Of a stretch of 64,000 nucleotides of DNA, positions 1 through 12,274 are shown piece by piece. A program made the translations under genes and the position numbers. Numbering within the stretch: the stretch's first letter is position 1; every line of letters begins with the position of its first letter. A model generated the notes under the pieces. It had not been told where the DNA came from, ran no database searches, and saw only the letters and a program-made list of their open reading frames with translations. This DNA is from Saposhnikovia divaricata (lineage: Eukaryota > Streptophyta > Magnoliopsida > Apiales > Apiaceae). Where the stretch lies: contig CM071596.1 in assembly GCA_036435485.1 (NCBI GenBank), positions 57,461,001 through 57,525,000 of the forward strand. Reading direction: 5' to 3'.

Positions 1-1296
1 TGAAATTGATTATCCTAAAACTATATTTTTGCAATTAATCGTTTAAGCTATCTTACTCATTTACGTTGAGTCAAACCTTACCATGTGTTGAAAGATTTTA
101 TTATTTCGCAATGTTTAATCATGTTCCGGCTCCAACTTAGAATTTTACTGTTGATTATCTTGTTGCACTTTATATCTTTTTTGTTGTTGCTCAATTCGAT
201 TCTCTCTTTAATCGAGTTATTGATGTTATGACCCTAATTACTTATAGTATCTTGTCGATATGGATTCAAAGTATTGTTCTTTATATTCTCCACCCCACTT
301 ATTACCGAACTTGTCGGTATTTATTAAAGATCTTGACTAGTTGGTTATTTCCTTGTAGTGTATTGAACTTGTCGATACTAGACGATGTTGTTGTTTCTTA
401 TTAATTCTTAATCTTGAATTGTTATTCTGGAATGTGAGTTTTCTAGTTAGTTATTGTGATAAGGTTGTTGATTGTTCCGACACCTTGTGAGTTTGAGGTA
501 GAATTGGAATGTTTTGATCGAAAGGTAGGACCATATTGTGGTCATGATAAAATGTTTTTGACCGTAAGGGGTCGGACCAGATTCGTGGTCAGAAATTAAT
601 AAGGCCAAAGTGTGTCGTGGATCCATTATAGGACATTGTTGTGTGCATTTGTCCGGGGTTAGTGCGTGACTGATCAGCAGCCTAACCTTGATGTTTTTAA
701 AAAAAAATAAATAAATAAAAATTCCAATTCTAATCTATACTCTGAGCTTGAGATATTTAGTTCTTGACTCCTTGGAAGTCTATTTTAATAATATTTTGAT
801 GTTGGAACTCTTATCAGTTCTAGTTTCTGATGCACCTCATTAATGGTGAATTGTTGGCCCTCGTGGCAATCTTAGAGTTGATATAACTAATTCCTTCGTT
901 AAATGAAATGAAACCCCTTCGTTTATCAGAATTGTCATCATTATTGAAATTGTTATCACTATTGCACTTGCTGAGTATTGTTGGCTCACTCTTGATTGTT
1001 TGTTTTCTTCAGTTAATAGGGAGGATTAGTGGACCTAGTAATGGTCAGTAGTGTTGCTTTCCAGCAGCGAGAAGAGATGATCGGGTTATGGAATCTCATG
1101 TAGTTATAAAATTGCGTAACAGTTTTATTCTGAGAATGGTTGTAATAATATAATTTGATAGTTTGTTTCATACCATAACCTGTATGCGATCTTGGTTAAG
1201 GGGTTTTTATTATTATATGTTGTTTATATTCAGGGTTGTATATTATTGTTTGTGGTTAGTGGCCCCAGATCTGTACCCCGGATTATGGGATGCTAC
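1..1296 (+). other. Non-coding DNA, probably LTR-retrotransposon remnant
   Basis: There is no convincing reading frame. The stretch ends with a motif of the kind seen at LTR ends (near 1262-1296, finishing GGGATGCTACA), and the middle has short repeated phrases such as GTCGGACC around 570. I infer the 3' part of an LTR element truncated by the left edge; the family is not identifiable and no partner LTR is in the window. Confidence 0.3.
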
Positions 1297-1304
1297 AGAT
1301 ATAC

Positions 1305-1611
1305 TTTGAAAAGTGATGTTTTGAAATTGGAGGTTGTTTGCCGCCATTTGTTTCATCATCTCCTCTAATGATGCTAAGGAAGATGATGAAGACCCTTGAT
1401 GGCCTTGGGAATTGTATTACGGATCATAACATTGATTTTCAAAAGCATATGAATAATCAATGTTAGGAGGGTAAGGAGCATAGCATGAGTTTGTAGAATA
1501 TAAAGAATTCACCTGATACGCATTAAAATTCTGAAAAGAATTAAAATCTTGATATCGTTCTTGATCATAGGTGAAATCTTGAGCGTTATTCCAACCAAAA
1601 TAATTCTCCAT
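1305..1611 (-). pseudogene. Athila-like gag C-terminal fragment
   Basis: The first 64 codons (1611 to 1417) give an Asn/Tyr/Phe/Gln-rich peptide like the tail of gag in gag-only Athila-like elements; the intact counterpart lies at 11834-12274. After an in-frame stop at 1417-1419, the same strand continues with residues resembling the gag phrase LEEMMKQMAAN before being cut near 1305 by unrelated sequence. It lies just downstream, on the minus strand, of a primer binding site at 1741-1757. It is a truncated, non-functional fragment. Confidence 0.5.
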
Positions 1612-1740
1612 TGTCTCCTGAAAGAGTTAGTTCATGTCTATATCCAATAAACATGTAGACACACCAATAAAAAAAACTATATACAAAGATAAAATCTGAA
1701 ATATAAGAAACAATTAACTCAAAATTAATATTGTTGCCTT

Positions 1741-1757
1741 CCCTGGCAACGGTGCCA
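1741..1757 (-). promoter_or_regulatory. Primer binding site of Athila-like element
   Basis: On the minus strand it reads TGGCACCGTTGCCAGGG, the usual TGGCGCCGTTGCC-type primer binding site of Athila-group Ty3/gypsy elements with one change. It separates the LTR (higher coordinates) from the gag fragment (lower coordinates). Confidence 0.7.
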
Positions 1758-1759
1758 AT

Positions 1760-2998
1760 TTGAAGGTATTGTTTTCTTAAGTTCGTTCACAGGGAAGGAC
1801 TATCAATATTGCTTTCAAGTAGATTGTCTCTTACAATTTAGAAGTATGAACAAGGGGGGTTTTGATTTTGTTGAGGTGTTTTATCAAACACATTGCATAC
1901 AATAAATAAATTGCTATAGAAATACAACTAAGTTAATGGTAATCATCCAATTTACCAACACAATGAGTAAATTAGCAAGATAAGAGGTATTTGACCCAAG
2001 GATTATGGATATTCAAGCACTTCTCCCAAACACATATGAGCAAGATATAATCAACTCTACCTAACCAAGATAATTTGTGAAGCACACAATCACTTATTTC
2101 TCTTCTAAAAACACTAATTTAGTGAAGCACATAAATTAGCTCTCTTGACAATAGCAACCAATAATGAAGCACTATCAATTTAACCAAGTCAAGGAATTTA
2201 AACAAAGAGAGGCTAGGACAAACCCAAGGATGAGAAGCTCAACCTAGGTATTTGTACTTGAATCTTAAAGTTTAGGCACACCAAACCTTGTGCTACTATA
2301 ATGAATGTACTAACAATTACGGATTAGCACAAACAATTAGCAATTGAAATTACAAGAAGAGCAAGATGAAGCAACTTACAAATCTCCAAGCAAAATCATA
2401 AACAATACATCACAAGTATTCAAGATAGAGAGAAAAATCTTACTTAAATTGAAATGGGTTTAGTACAAGAATTCCTCCTTGAGCCAAATAAATGGAGTTA
2501 GTTACTAATAATCAATGCTAGATTACAAGTAATTAATGTCTCCTGTCTACTTCCTACTAACCCTAATTGTGTTCTTGAAGAGGTGAAGAAGATGAAGATG
2601 TTAGATGTGAAGATAAGATATATAAGATGTAGGGTTTGGCTTATTTTAATACACAGCAGGGGTTGCACGGCCATGTAGTAGCCCGTGAAAAAGACTGCCC
2701 AATCTGCACTACTTAGAACACTCTGCACAGCCTGTTGCACGGCCGTGCAGTAGCCCGTGTGAGATAAAATCTTCAAGATTATACAATAAAAACTCCCGGA
2801 AACGCGAGCTTGCATCTTCTTGTAATTTTCCTCTTGAATAATTTTTGCTTTCAAACCCAAAATAATCCATCTTTTCAACCATTAAGCATGAGGCACTGAA
2901 AGATGAAAAACATAATTAATATCGATAAAACAACATTCGGAACTAACAAAAATGCAAGAGAATAATTGACAAAACGTGTATAAAATACACATTATCCA
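1760..2998 (-). mobile_element. LTR of a minus-strand Athila-like retrotransposon fragment
   Basis: On the minus strand the LTR begins TGGATAATGTGTATTTTATA, close to the start of the nested LTR at 10202 (TGATAGAGTGTATTTTGTAT), and ends next to the primer binding site at 1757. It contains the repeated phrase GCACGGCCATG / GCACGGCCGTG around 2665-2745, as LTRs of this group often do. The 126-residue open frame within it (2878 to 2498) looks fortuitous. The opposite LTR is missing, so the copy is truncated. Confidence 0.6.
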
Positions 2999-3049
2999 TG
3001 ATGCCACATCTCCTTTGCTAAAGTACAGGCAACAATGTTTGCAAACATT

Positions 3050-3400
3050 GAAAGTTTCATATAGTCAATGATGATAAGCATGAGATGGCTATCAAGCGTA
3101 ATCTTCCCTCTTTAAATATGTCCATTTAGATGGATCTTTAGCAACATAAGACTTTGGAATTATAATAGTTCCAACAGTCTTTTTAGGGATTTCATGTTGT
3201 GGAACAAATGAACCATTTTTGAGAATATTAGAATATATAGGGTTAGCAGCTTTGATGAACATCAACATCTTTATCTTCCATATATTGTAGTTTTCTTTGT
3301 TGAACTTTGGGCCTTGACTGTTCGTGTTGTCATTTGTGTACTCATCTTGATCTTTTACTATTTTGCTTACAGTCTGCTCTGATACCACTTGTTGAGTTTG
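3050..3400 (-). pseudogene. Ty1/copia gag N-terminus with primer binding site
   Basis: The minus strand shows GTGGTATCAGAGCAG at 3374-3388, the classic copia primer binding site complementary to initiator tRNA-Met, read through in frame. Downstream is a copia gag start with the phrases FNKENYNIWKIKMLMFIKA and NPIYSNILKNG, typical of the N-terminal domain that precedes the gag core. The frame breaks near 3092 and the rest of the element is absent. The open frame has no proper ATG at the primer site, so the true start is not defined. Confidence 0.65.
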
Positions 3401-3540
3401 AAACTTAGGATAATACGGGGAGGAGTGACTGTACTATCAAACTTTTCTTGATTTTCTTGTTGTTTGTAAACTGTTTGAATTAAACACAACAATTGAGATG
3501 TTAAAACATAATATCAACCTTTGATGTCAGTAAATTTAAC
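3396..3540 (-). mobile_element. Copia LTR 3' end fragment
   Basis: This lies directly upstream, on the minus strand, of the copia primer binding site, and its last bases read CAAACTCAACA before the site. The outer limit is uncertain because the matching LTR is not present. Confidence 0.4.
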
Positions 3541-5156
3541 TAAGATAAATGATTTAACTTAGGAATATGGTTTTTAATTTGGATAATTGGTTATTAGGAA
3601 AAATATATTAAGAATTATGCATTTGTATTTAGCAAAAAAAATTATGCATTTTATCTGTATATAATAAAAGAAATCACATTAAAATTTAACTTTGCAAAAA
3701 GAATAGATAAGTAAATTAGCATGTATATTGTATTAAGAGCTAATTTTATTTCACATTCCATTAGTTTAGGCCAATTGCACTATTATCCCAAAATTTGTAT
3801 AGTTCTATGCACAATTTAACCATTTCATTAAAAGAATTTCCTAAATTATTTTAGAAGTTTTAGAATATCTTCGAATAAAAATAAAAAAAACCCGATCATT
3901 TTATATAAATAAATTTAACTATAATGTCCCAAATCTTGCGAATAAAATTTATCGACGGATAACTTTCAAAAGTTAACAATCTTGTTAAATTTGTAATAAA
4001 TTCAATTCATTTTAGATTTTGATCATTTTTCATGATTTAGAAAATCCTCAATTGTCCATAATTGTCATTCATTGTATTTCCTCATATTATGGGTCACACT
4101 ACAAGATTACATGAATCGAAAGAAATTACATGATTTTTGAATAAGCAGATAATGGCTATTATTTATTTTTAATTTAAACAATTTTTTTTTGAATTTATTT
4201 GAGTCTTAGTAAATGCATAGTCAAAGAAAGTTTAAAGTTTAATAAAATTGCATAATTTTGAATAAGCAGATTAACAAATTTTTAAGTTTTAGTCTTAAAA
4301 TGTTTTGTTTGAATTTATTTGAGTATAAGTAAATGTATAGTTAAAGAAAATTTAATCATTAACTAATGAATAATAGAGTCAAATACATATAATCAAGTCG
4401 TGGGAGGTGATGAGGAAACTTATTGATAAAAATATTGGATTCAGCTTTGCTATAATAATATTTTACTCTACTATAACTTAACTCAATAATATAGTTAATT
4501 AACTGTAATACTATTTTGTTTTATTGAACGTAATTTAATTAGATACAAAATATCTGATGTAAATTTTGATTATTTTACAAATTACAAATTTTAAATATTA
4601 TAATAAGATTTTGATTAAAGATATTAAATTTGGATCAAAATTCAAAATGACATATGTAAAATATAATGTATCAATAGATGTAAAATTTATTATAATTAAT
4701 TTTAGGTAAATCTAGTGTAAAATTACACAAAATAAAAAAAATTCGAAGTTATTGTAGAAAAATTGATTAAGGAGACAAATATATCGCATTTCAAAAGGAC
4801 ATAAATGGCGAGATAAGTAGCTGAATATAGTTGGAATTAGCAAACATAAAAAATGTTATAACAAATTCAGTGAACTATCATTTACTATAATAGTAAGTAA
4901 CTTAAGTTAGGTTAGTAACTACATATATATTGATTTAGTATTGACATTGATATTAATTGATAATTTCTAAGAAAAAAAAATGAAAAATTAGAAAAGTTGA
5001 AAAATAGTGGAAAAATGATAAGAAATATGAGGGGAAGAGAAAGAATATGTAATGTGGATGGATATTGGATAATTAAGATATATCTTTTTTCAATGAGACT
5101 ATCATATACCTTTTTTCATAGAAGCGCAATATAGAAGGACACAGAGCATCAAGTAT
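3541..5156. other. AT-rich intergenic DNA
   Basis: I see no gene. A short local duplication is visible: the phrase TGAATAAGCAGATAA near 4137 recurs near 4257, and the phrase GAATTTATTTGAGT near 4190 recurs near 4310. This suggests an old tandem duplication of about 120 bp. Confidence 0.4.
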
Positions 5157-5640
5157 TTATATAAATAGTGATCCCATGATCACAAAAGAAATTCTTTTTG
5201 CAAATCCAACTAGTACTTTTACTTCAGTAGCCGATCGAAGAGGTGAGAGAGATGGTGGAAGTGGAAGAAAACCAGGTGGGAAAGAGTTTATTGGATCACT
5301 AGGTGGATGATTGCTAGGTGATAATGCAGGTACCCATGTTGGCATATTCGGTGGCATTGAAAAATTGGGTGGGAATGATGGTCCAACCATGGGTGGCCAA
5401 GAATATTGATCTGTTGGTGGAAAAGCAGGTGCAAATTTGTTGCTTTTAACCTTCATTCCTTGGCTGCAATGTGCACTTGTTCGCAGATGAAGTATCAATT
5501 CCTTGCAGAACGAAGATGTATAGAAGTCTTGCCACCTGAATACTTCTGAATGGGTTTACTTTTTTGCATCATAGTCTACCTTCAAAACTTCAAGCACATT
5601 GTGGCATGGGTTGTAATTGAAAACTGCAAGTTCCAAGAGC
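5157..5640 (-). pseudogene. Broken phytocyanin (early nodulin-like) gene, second exon
   Basis: Reading the minus strand from about 5625 gives the second half of a plastocyanin-like domain. VFNYNPCHNVLEV carries the copper-site His of phytocyanins; KPIQKYSGGK and YFIC follow, then HCSQGMKV in another frame. A proline-rich tail (FAPAFPPTD to PPSLSP) and a hydrophobic end (SFVIMGSLFI) like a GPI-anchor signal complete it. It is preceded by a TTGCAG-like acceptor at the place where phytocyanin genes usually have their single intron. Stops after YDAKK and after SARN, plus a frame change before HCSQG, show it is dead. I did not find the first exon upstream. Living relatives are extracellular blue-copper proteins attached to the plasma membrane. 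Confidence 0.65.
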
Positions 5641-5798
5641 TTGTTAAATTATATGATTACACATGATCAATTATAACTTTCTTTTCTTTTTGCCAACTTG
5701 TCCATTATCTCTTTTAGAATTAGTATTGCCTAAGTTCCCTGAAACAAATGCATGCTAACATTATACATAGTCCCTTGAATACTTAATGACCTTGGATA

Positions 5799-6056
5799 CT
5801 CCCTCCGTCCTTTTTTAGTTGTCACATTTATTAAAACACACATATTAAGAAAATTTTAATGCAATAAATTGTTTACATGTATTACTCATAATTATTATAT
5901 TAAATGATGAGATAAGTTGTTAATTCAAACATTGAAATTAGGAATGGGGGGTAGATATGGAAAATTTGTTATAAAATGTATTGGAATAAGAGTGAGAAAA
6001 CTATTTAGGGACAATTTTTTTTCTCAAACGTGATAACTAAAAAGGGATAGAGGGAG
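5799..6056. mobile_element. Stowaway-like MITE
   Basis: A 258-bp element flanked by TA on both sides (5797-5798, 6057-6058). The left end reads CTCCCTCCGTCCTTTTTTAG; the right end, reversed, reads CTCCCTCTATCCCTTTTTAG. The CTCCCTCCGT terminus and TA target duplication are the hallmark of Stowaway (Tc1/mariner) MITEs. It is non-coding and AT-rich inside. Confidence 0.85.
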
Positions 6057-6829
6057 TATTAACTAAGGTTAAGCTTAACTCAATGGCAAAATTGGTAATT
6101 TAGATGGTGGGTTATTTCAGGAATTAGATATATATAGATGCGTTGCATCGGTATATTAATTCTAAACAATTTATATTTATCATTACTCTTATTTATAAAA
6201 TATTTCTTTACTAGTTTTTTGTTCTCATTTTAATGAACCACAATGGAACATGGAAATGGCGATCTATTTTAATACAGTAGAAAAATAGATTTTACTGAAA
6301 ACAAGACTCTATTACAAGCACACTCCAAATTATAGGTAAAAAAATGTTAAAAGCCCTTTTACCCTCTCTAGAATCTTCGTTCAATAAACAAGACAATTCT
6401 CTCATATGTTTAGGTTTGTGTAGACTATTTCGCCTTTTAACATCTAGGTTCTTGTAAATCGTATCGAATATTAGGGCTTGTTATATGTAATCATTTAATG
6501 GTGTTTTGAGCGGGAATCCCAGAAAAATTAGGTAAGTAATTCAGTTTTTTGTACAAATATATAAAACGTTTCATATGTGTGCATTAAACATAGACAAAAG
6601 AACAATTAGACATTTTAACTATTTTAATATGCGATAATGATACCAAAATAACAAATTATTTACATTTTTTTGCATGATACATAGATATTAACAAATTCCA
6701 CAAAGGGAGTGAAGAATTAATAATTAACATAAATCAAACAAACTAATAACAACATATAATTGTGAGTGTCACCTCTTTTTTTCTAAATAAGTGTGAGTGT
6801 CACTTTCACATCGGAGTCCTTTTTTAATG

Positions 6830-7365
6830 GTTTTTCAATGGGATGAAAAAAGTGGGGAATCCGCCCCTCTTAAATGGCGACGGGGATAAAAATTTTACCC
6901 CGCTTAAATATGATATTTACATGATCAACGTAGGAAAAACCCGCACCGTCCCGAATTAAATATAATATAATTTTTTTTATAATATAATACAACATATTTT
7001 TTATCATATAATATTTTATGTTTATAATATTTCATAAATTATATATTTCTAATAGTTTTATAAAATATGTACGTAAAATATTGTAGAATGTTTTTTAAAT
7101 TATATGCATTTGTTTATACTTTAAATGTTATATAATAAATGATATATATTGAAAAATATTTTTTTTAAATATATATTTTTAAAATTAATCATTAAATGGG
7201 TCGGGGACTTAGTATTGTCCCGTGGGGCGGGGATAGGGATAAACAAAAAATCTCCGTGGGGAAACGAGGCGAGAAGCCGGGGATGGAGTAATTTTTTTAT
7301 GTGGGGCGGGTATGAGAATGGTGATCTCCGCCCCGAATTTGCCATTTTGAGAACCCTAATATTTA
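6830..7365. repeat. Degenerate repeat with GGGG-rich ends, possible hAT relic
   Basis: Two GC-rich flanks, rich in GGGGCGGGGA / CCCCGC blocks (6850-6960 and 7195-7340), enclose an AT-rich core. The right end, reversed, reads TAGGGTTCTCAAAATGGCAA, similar to plant hAT termini; the left terminus is not recognisable. The overlapping short frames on both strands here are the repeat itself and not genes. Confidence 0.35.
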
Positions 7366-7989
7366 TTTTAGATCAATGAGTTAATTCATCATTATATTAT
7401 ATGCAAATTTTCAATAGAATCGCTATCTAAAATTTTCAAATAGATTTCTGTTATTAGTTTCGTTGAATTACTAACGAAATGTTAAAATGGAGAGGTGACG
7501 TGGCTGACCCATTTCATAATTGATTGCACCAATAAACACCCAATTTACCCAACTTTGTTCTCCTCTAATTAATTCAATTTAATTAACCCTAAAATTTTTG
7601 TAATCATAACAATCAAAGAACAAATCATTAACCAAATTAATTGAACACTAACAAACACAACTTTTTCAAGCTTCTTTCTTTTCTTAAACATGTGCGAGTG
7701 TCAATAAATGATAGTTTGTAATTGTCCTTTAACATGTATGAATGATAATGTGTATATGATAGATATGTAATTGTTTATGTATATATACAATGGATATTTA
7801 TAATTGTTTCCACATATATGTAGGTCATTACTCCGCGAAAAATACCTTTATATGAAGAACAATGGAGAACATCATAGAATTTTACAGAAAATCGCATTTA
7901 AATTCTAATTTTTACATCAAAAATGATGTTTTATGAATAAAAATAGAATCTAACAAAAAATTAGGATCAAATATAACATGATTACACAT
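7366..7989. other. AT-rich flank of the Tat element
   Basis: No gene or repeat is recognised. The last five bases (7985-7989, CACAT) are the left target-site duplication of the Tat element. Confidence 0.5.
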
Positions 7990-8487
7990 TGATATGGGCT
8001 AAAAATAAGGCCTAAAGACACATTTAATGTGGCATTAATTAGACCCAGTATGGTCGAAACGTGGGGCCCACCAGATGGGTCCAAAATCCTATTTTTGATA
8101 TTAATTTCGTAATTGATATTAAGGGCAATAAACAGCTCAGCAGATAAGAGTCAAACAAGGATATTACTCCTGCTTAACTTAGCCTCCAAGGCATCCAATT
8201 AGATATGGAAACTGATTCCTACAAGCAATAGATCTGGAACCTTCCTCAAGGAGGTGGCTTACCCACCAAGTCTCCTATTCCTACCATAATTCTAAGGCTT
8301 CTCATCCTATATAAGGACCTGCTCCTTCACAACTAGAACTACGTTTTTGGCTTGATTCTCAATACGAGATACGTAGGCACTCTGTGAGGACCGATTAAGT
8401 CTCGAACACAGAAACAGTCATTAAAGCTCGAAGCTCAATCACCCTAGCATTAATTACAAATCATAACCTAGTTTTTATTCCACAACA
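7990..8487 (+). repeat. Tat 5' LTR with TATA box
   Basis: It runs TGATATGG...ACAACA. TATATAA at 8308-8314 is the likely promoter core, placing transcription start about 30 bp further on; the following R-U5 part is about 150 bp. About 97 percent identical to the 3' LTR by eye. Confidence 0.95.
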
Positions 8488-8489
8488 TT

Positions 8490-8507
8490 TGGCGCCGTCT
8501 ATGGGAA
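8490..8507 (+). promoter_or_regulatory. Tat primer binding site
   Basis: TGGCGCCGTCTATGGGAA starts two bases after the 5' LTR. This is the common form in Tat-type Ty3/gypsy elements. Confidence 0.85.
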
Positions 8508-8520
8508 AAGGATATCAACC

Positions 8521-10200
8521 ATGGTAAACACACGAAGAACAACACCAGCCTCAACCGAGGCCGTACCCCTCAGCTCTGCTCCACCGGTCACTTCTGATCC
8601 ACTCATCACTACTGAAGAAGGGCCGCTACTCCCCTTAACAGGGACGGTCATCCAACCCCTAGCCTCTCAACCCTCAGGGACGATTCCCCATGTGGAGAGA
8701 ACTTTACCTGTGGTTATCCCTCAAGGCCAAGAAACTAACCCTCTTCAGATGGTGGTTTCTCCTCTTGATAACATTGATCGTACGCTACGCCCGGGGGTAC
8801 AGATCCACACTACGGATCTCCCCTTGAACACCAGCCCGATGTATGGGCTGCCTTATTATCCTCCTCGACGAAGGGAACCTGGACCAAGCGGTCATGCCTT
8901 ACAGATCCGGGATCAGGAGTACGATGATTACTCCGGCCCCTATACTGATGATTCCACATCTGAAGATGACGATGATGATCGCGAAGAAGCCCCAAAGAGG
9001 CGACGTGCAAGTAGAGAACCTCGAAGAAGGTCCCAAAGAATCCATGATGGACCGCCACAAACAGCGGAAGAGAGAATTAAGGCTCATGAAACTGAAATTC
9101 AAAGGCTGAAAGATGATATTGCTAGCGAGCAAGCAAGGCGAAGTCTGATTCGACCTCCTCCAGTTACAGGAAGGATTCCTATTATAAATCTGGAGAGGCC
9201 TTCAAGGAGCCAACGAAGGGCCGAAGCCCCAACTGAAAAGTCGACAAGGGTAGAGACCCCCAAAAGTAACCCCAAGGATCTGATGATCCTACACCTCCAT
9301 TTACTGAAGAGGTAATGAATGCTCGCATCTCAAGGAAGTTCAAGATGCCGACAATCAAGGCTTACGATGGGATGGGCGACCCCGCAAACCATGTTAGGAC
9401 ATTCTCAAACGCACTGCTATTGCAGCCTGCGAGCGACGCCCTGAAGTGTAGGACGTTCCCTCAAACCCTGTCGGGCATGGCGCAAAGGTGGTATAGTCGC
9501 CTACCAGCAAACTCGATTGGCTCTTTTAATGAGCTAAGTACCGCCTTCGTCAGCCAGTTCATTAGTGAAAGAGTTCATGAGAAAAGTTCTGCATCCCTCA
9601 TGTATGTGGTGCAGGGGAAGAACGAGAATTTGATGGATTACCTCAAGAGATTTACCAAGGAGACGCTGAATATCACCGATCTGGAAAATAAGGTGGCCAT
9701 GGTAGCCCTGGAACACGGAACCACCTATCTTTTCTTTAAAAGGTCTCTGGCAAAACACCCTCCTGAAAACATGGTCGAGCTCCAACGAAGGGCCGACAAG
9801 TATATCAAGGCTGAGGATAGCATGAAGAAGGAAACCGTAGGAGGCAATGGCAAAGGCTCTAATGACTCTAAGAAACGAAAACAAGAGCAAGAATACGATG
9901 CTAGGGACAAGTATCCCCGAACTAGCAAGGATTCCGAGTCACCGCCAAAGAAAGGTTTGGGACCTAGGTTTTCTGATTATGCAAGGTTGAATGCTCCCAG
10001 GAGTTAGATCTTGTTAGAAATTGAGAAAGATGAAGATTTTAGATGGCCGAAGCCACTTAGGGGTGACCCAGCAAAGAGAAACAAGGATCAGTATTGTAGA
10101 TTCCATAGAGATGTGGGACATAATACGGATGATTGCAGACAGCTGAAGGATGAGATCGAATTCTTGATCGAACCCAAAGAAGGGACTATGACAGGAGAGA
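8521..10200 (+). pseudogene. gag: Tat gag, broken by a frameshift and a stop
   Basis: The frame starts at ATG 8521, 14 bp after the primer binding site. Its first part (to 9315) is Pro/Ser/Thr-rich, then acidic, with a short coiled coil around residues 185-200. A one-base loss near 9276 shifts the frame. The following frame holds the retrotransposon gag capsid domain, with PTIKAYDGMGDPANHVRTF, WYSRLP and FVSQFI (about 9345-9650). An in-frame TAG at 10005-10007 interrupts it; the frame resumes and gives the Cys-His motif of Tat gag, YCRFHRDVGHNTDDC (about 10096-10140). The reading frame is then cut by the nested element near 10202. Gag would form the particle that packages the RNA. Confidence 0.85.
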
Positions 10201-10201
10201 C

Positions 10202-11604
10202 TGATAGAGTGTATTTTGTATATACTCTAGAGGATTTTGTTCCCACATTTATAGTGTTTTTGCGAATAATCGTGAGTATTTAATTAGTTTTTGATGAGTT
10301 TATCGCAAGAAATAAAGTATTGCCAAGTTTGAAGGGATTTAACGATTTTACGGTGTTTTTGGCTCCGAACAATGACTTTATGAATTTGTGAGAAGAAGTG
10401 ATGGAATTGTGGATCGTTGATAAAGATTTGAGGCTTAATAAATTGTTCGCAATGATGCTAAAATGCAACACGAACCAGGCAACAAAACGCGGAAGTGCAG
10501 CCTTTATTTTGTCAAGGAAGTGTCGGACAGACAGCAACTCGCGCAGCTGCGCCTCTCAGCCGCGCAGCTACGCCCTTCAGGCCCTGGCTAGCAGAATTCA
10601 ACTCGCGCAGCTGCGCCCGTGCGTGGCTGTGCGGGGATTTTACTGCAGGATTTTGAGCCTTTTTCCTATTTGTAATCTAATTCTAATTACTTTTAGCTGG
10701 GATTATTTATTCAAGGCAATTACTTAAGTCTTGTAACAATATAAAAACTCATCTAGGTTATTGATTTGGGGATCGAAAAACATATACACACATTAGAACT
10801 TTGTAAACCTCTTTGGTGGAGATTTGTGGAGAACTTTTATTTTCTTTGAAGATTGAAGGTTTTTCTCTTTCCCTTTTCTTTATAATATGATTTGTTCAAT
10901 TTATAATTCTTGTTTTGTTAATTCAGTTATGAGTGAGTAGATAATTAATCTAGGGTTAAGTAGAACCCTAGTTATGATTGATGTGTGATTTTCCCAATTC
11001 CCCCAATTTGATTGTTTAATTGCTTTTGCTTATTGAGTTGTTTTAATTAGCAATTACAAATCAGACGTGATTATGTGTATTCCAATATCTAATTATCAAC
11101 GAGAGTTGGATTTAGATGGTTGTGATTTATCCAATAAGAACATGAAATTCTCCATGAGAATATGTAGAATGGATTGTTAGGAAATTAGGGTGCTATGCTT
11201 AATGTCTCTAATATGCATGATACCATGAGAATAGGCTTGATTGTATTTTAGAGAAGCCATTAATACTTGAGAGAGGTTATTGGTATTCTTAGGGCGCATC
11301 TTTCCTGTTGAGCAGCGTACGATTAATTGGGGCGGGAATTCACAATTGCATCAATTCATGCTAGTGGGGATACTTAATTCTGGATGTTTTTTAATATTTG
11401 ATTAATACAGCGAAATTCTCTTTAGTATAAAATTAGTTTAATAATCTCTCAATATTTATTGTGTTACTTGCTTAGCCGAATTAAATCAGAAACAACTAGT
11501 GATTGATATGTTTGTCTCTGTGGGATCGACTCTGACCTACCCTACTACATTGTTAGAAGGATTTGTTAGAATTATTATTTGATAGGCACGCGACGGCCTT
11601 GTCA
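10202..11604 (+). repeat. 5' LTR of nested Athila-like element
   Basis: It starts TGATAGAGTGTATTTTG and ends ...CCTTGTCA before the primer binding site. It contains repeated CGCGCAGCTGCGCC / CGCGCAGCTACGCCC phrases (10540-10620). The short open frames on both strands here are fortuitous. No second copy exists in the window. Confidence 0.7.
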
Positions 11605-11610
11605 AATTTT

Positions 11611-11627
11611 TGGCGCCGCTGCCTGGG
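11611..11627 (+). promoter_or_regulatory. Primer binding site of nested element
   Basis: TGGCGCCGCTGCCTGGG, the Athila-type primer binding site, sits six bases after the LTR end. Confidence 0.8.
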
Positions 11628-11833
11628 ACAAAGCGGTATTAGATTAGTTTGTTTTTGATAATATTCAGCTAAGCTTTTTATTGTGTTGCTCCGGCTATTA
11701 TTCTTGTTCCGTTTGATCTTTTGCTTGTGGTTTTTCTTGTTTCTTTGACAATTGTGTTTCAGGTTTTGACCATAAGAAATTAATCAAGTGAATAGAGGGA
11801 GAATAAGAAAGTTTAGAAGGGAGGCTTACACAC

Positions 11834-12274
11834 ATGGAGGAATTGGTTAAGGCAATGCAGACATTATCTCAGAATTGGAAGATCGATGAAATTGAGTCTA
11901 GATCTCCATATTTGGTTAATACTTGTGAAGTTTGTGGTATACAGGGACATACTCAAAATTCTTGCCAAAATAGCACCCCTTACTACCCAAGCCAAGCACA
12001 ATATTGGGATGGTAATTTTCATTACAATGCCCATTATCAATCTGACCAAATACCACAATACAATCCTTATTTTGACCCTTACGATCCTAGTTGGGAAAAC
12101 TATTCTGATTTTTCCCACCAAAACAATCCACCTCAACCACCTCAACTCAACTACTCTCAGCCACCACAAAAATCTAACTTGGAAAATCGTGTGGAAGGAT
12201 TTATTGCTGCACAGCTGAGCAAGAATATAGAAGTTGAGACAAGTATCAAGGAGATAAAGCCCACAACAAGTTGA
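11834..12274 (+). CDS. Gag C-terminal protein with zinc knuckle (nested element)
   Basis: 146 residues from ATG 11834. A CCHC zinc knuckle, CEVCGIQGHTQNSC (residues 36-49), is followed by a region rich in Tyr, Pro, Asn and Gln that contains SQAQYWDGNFHYNAHYQ. The capsid part of gag is missing, so this resembles the gag remnant of gag-only terminal-repeat elements. It overlaps the next frame by four bases (ATGA-like arrangement at 12271), suggesting one longer frame split by a frameshift. Its role, if any, would be RNA binding. Confidence 0.6.
   Translation: MEELVKAMQTLSQNWKIDEIESRSPYLVNTCEVCGIQGHTQNSCQNSTPYYPSQAQYWDGNFHYNAHYQSDQIPQYNPYFDPYDPSWENYSDFSHQNNPPQPPQLNYSQPPQKSNLENRVEGFIAAQLSKNIEVETSIKEIKPTTS

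Noticed and set aside
7121..7379. Overlapping frames on both strands
   Set aside because: Produced by the G-rich repeat region, with no conserved residues.
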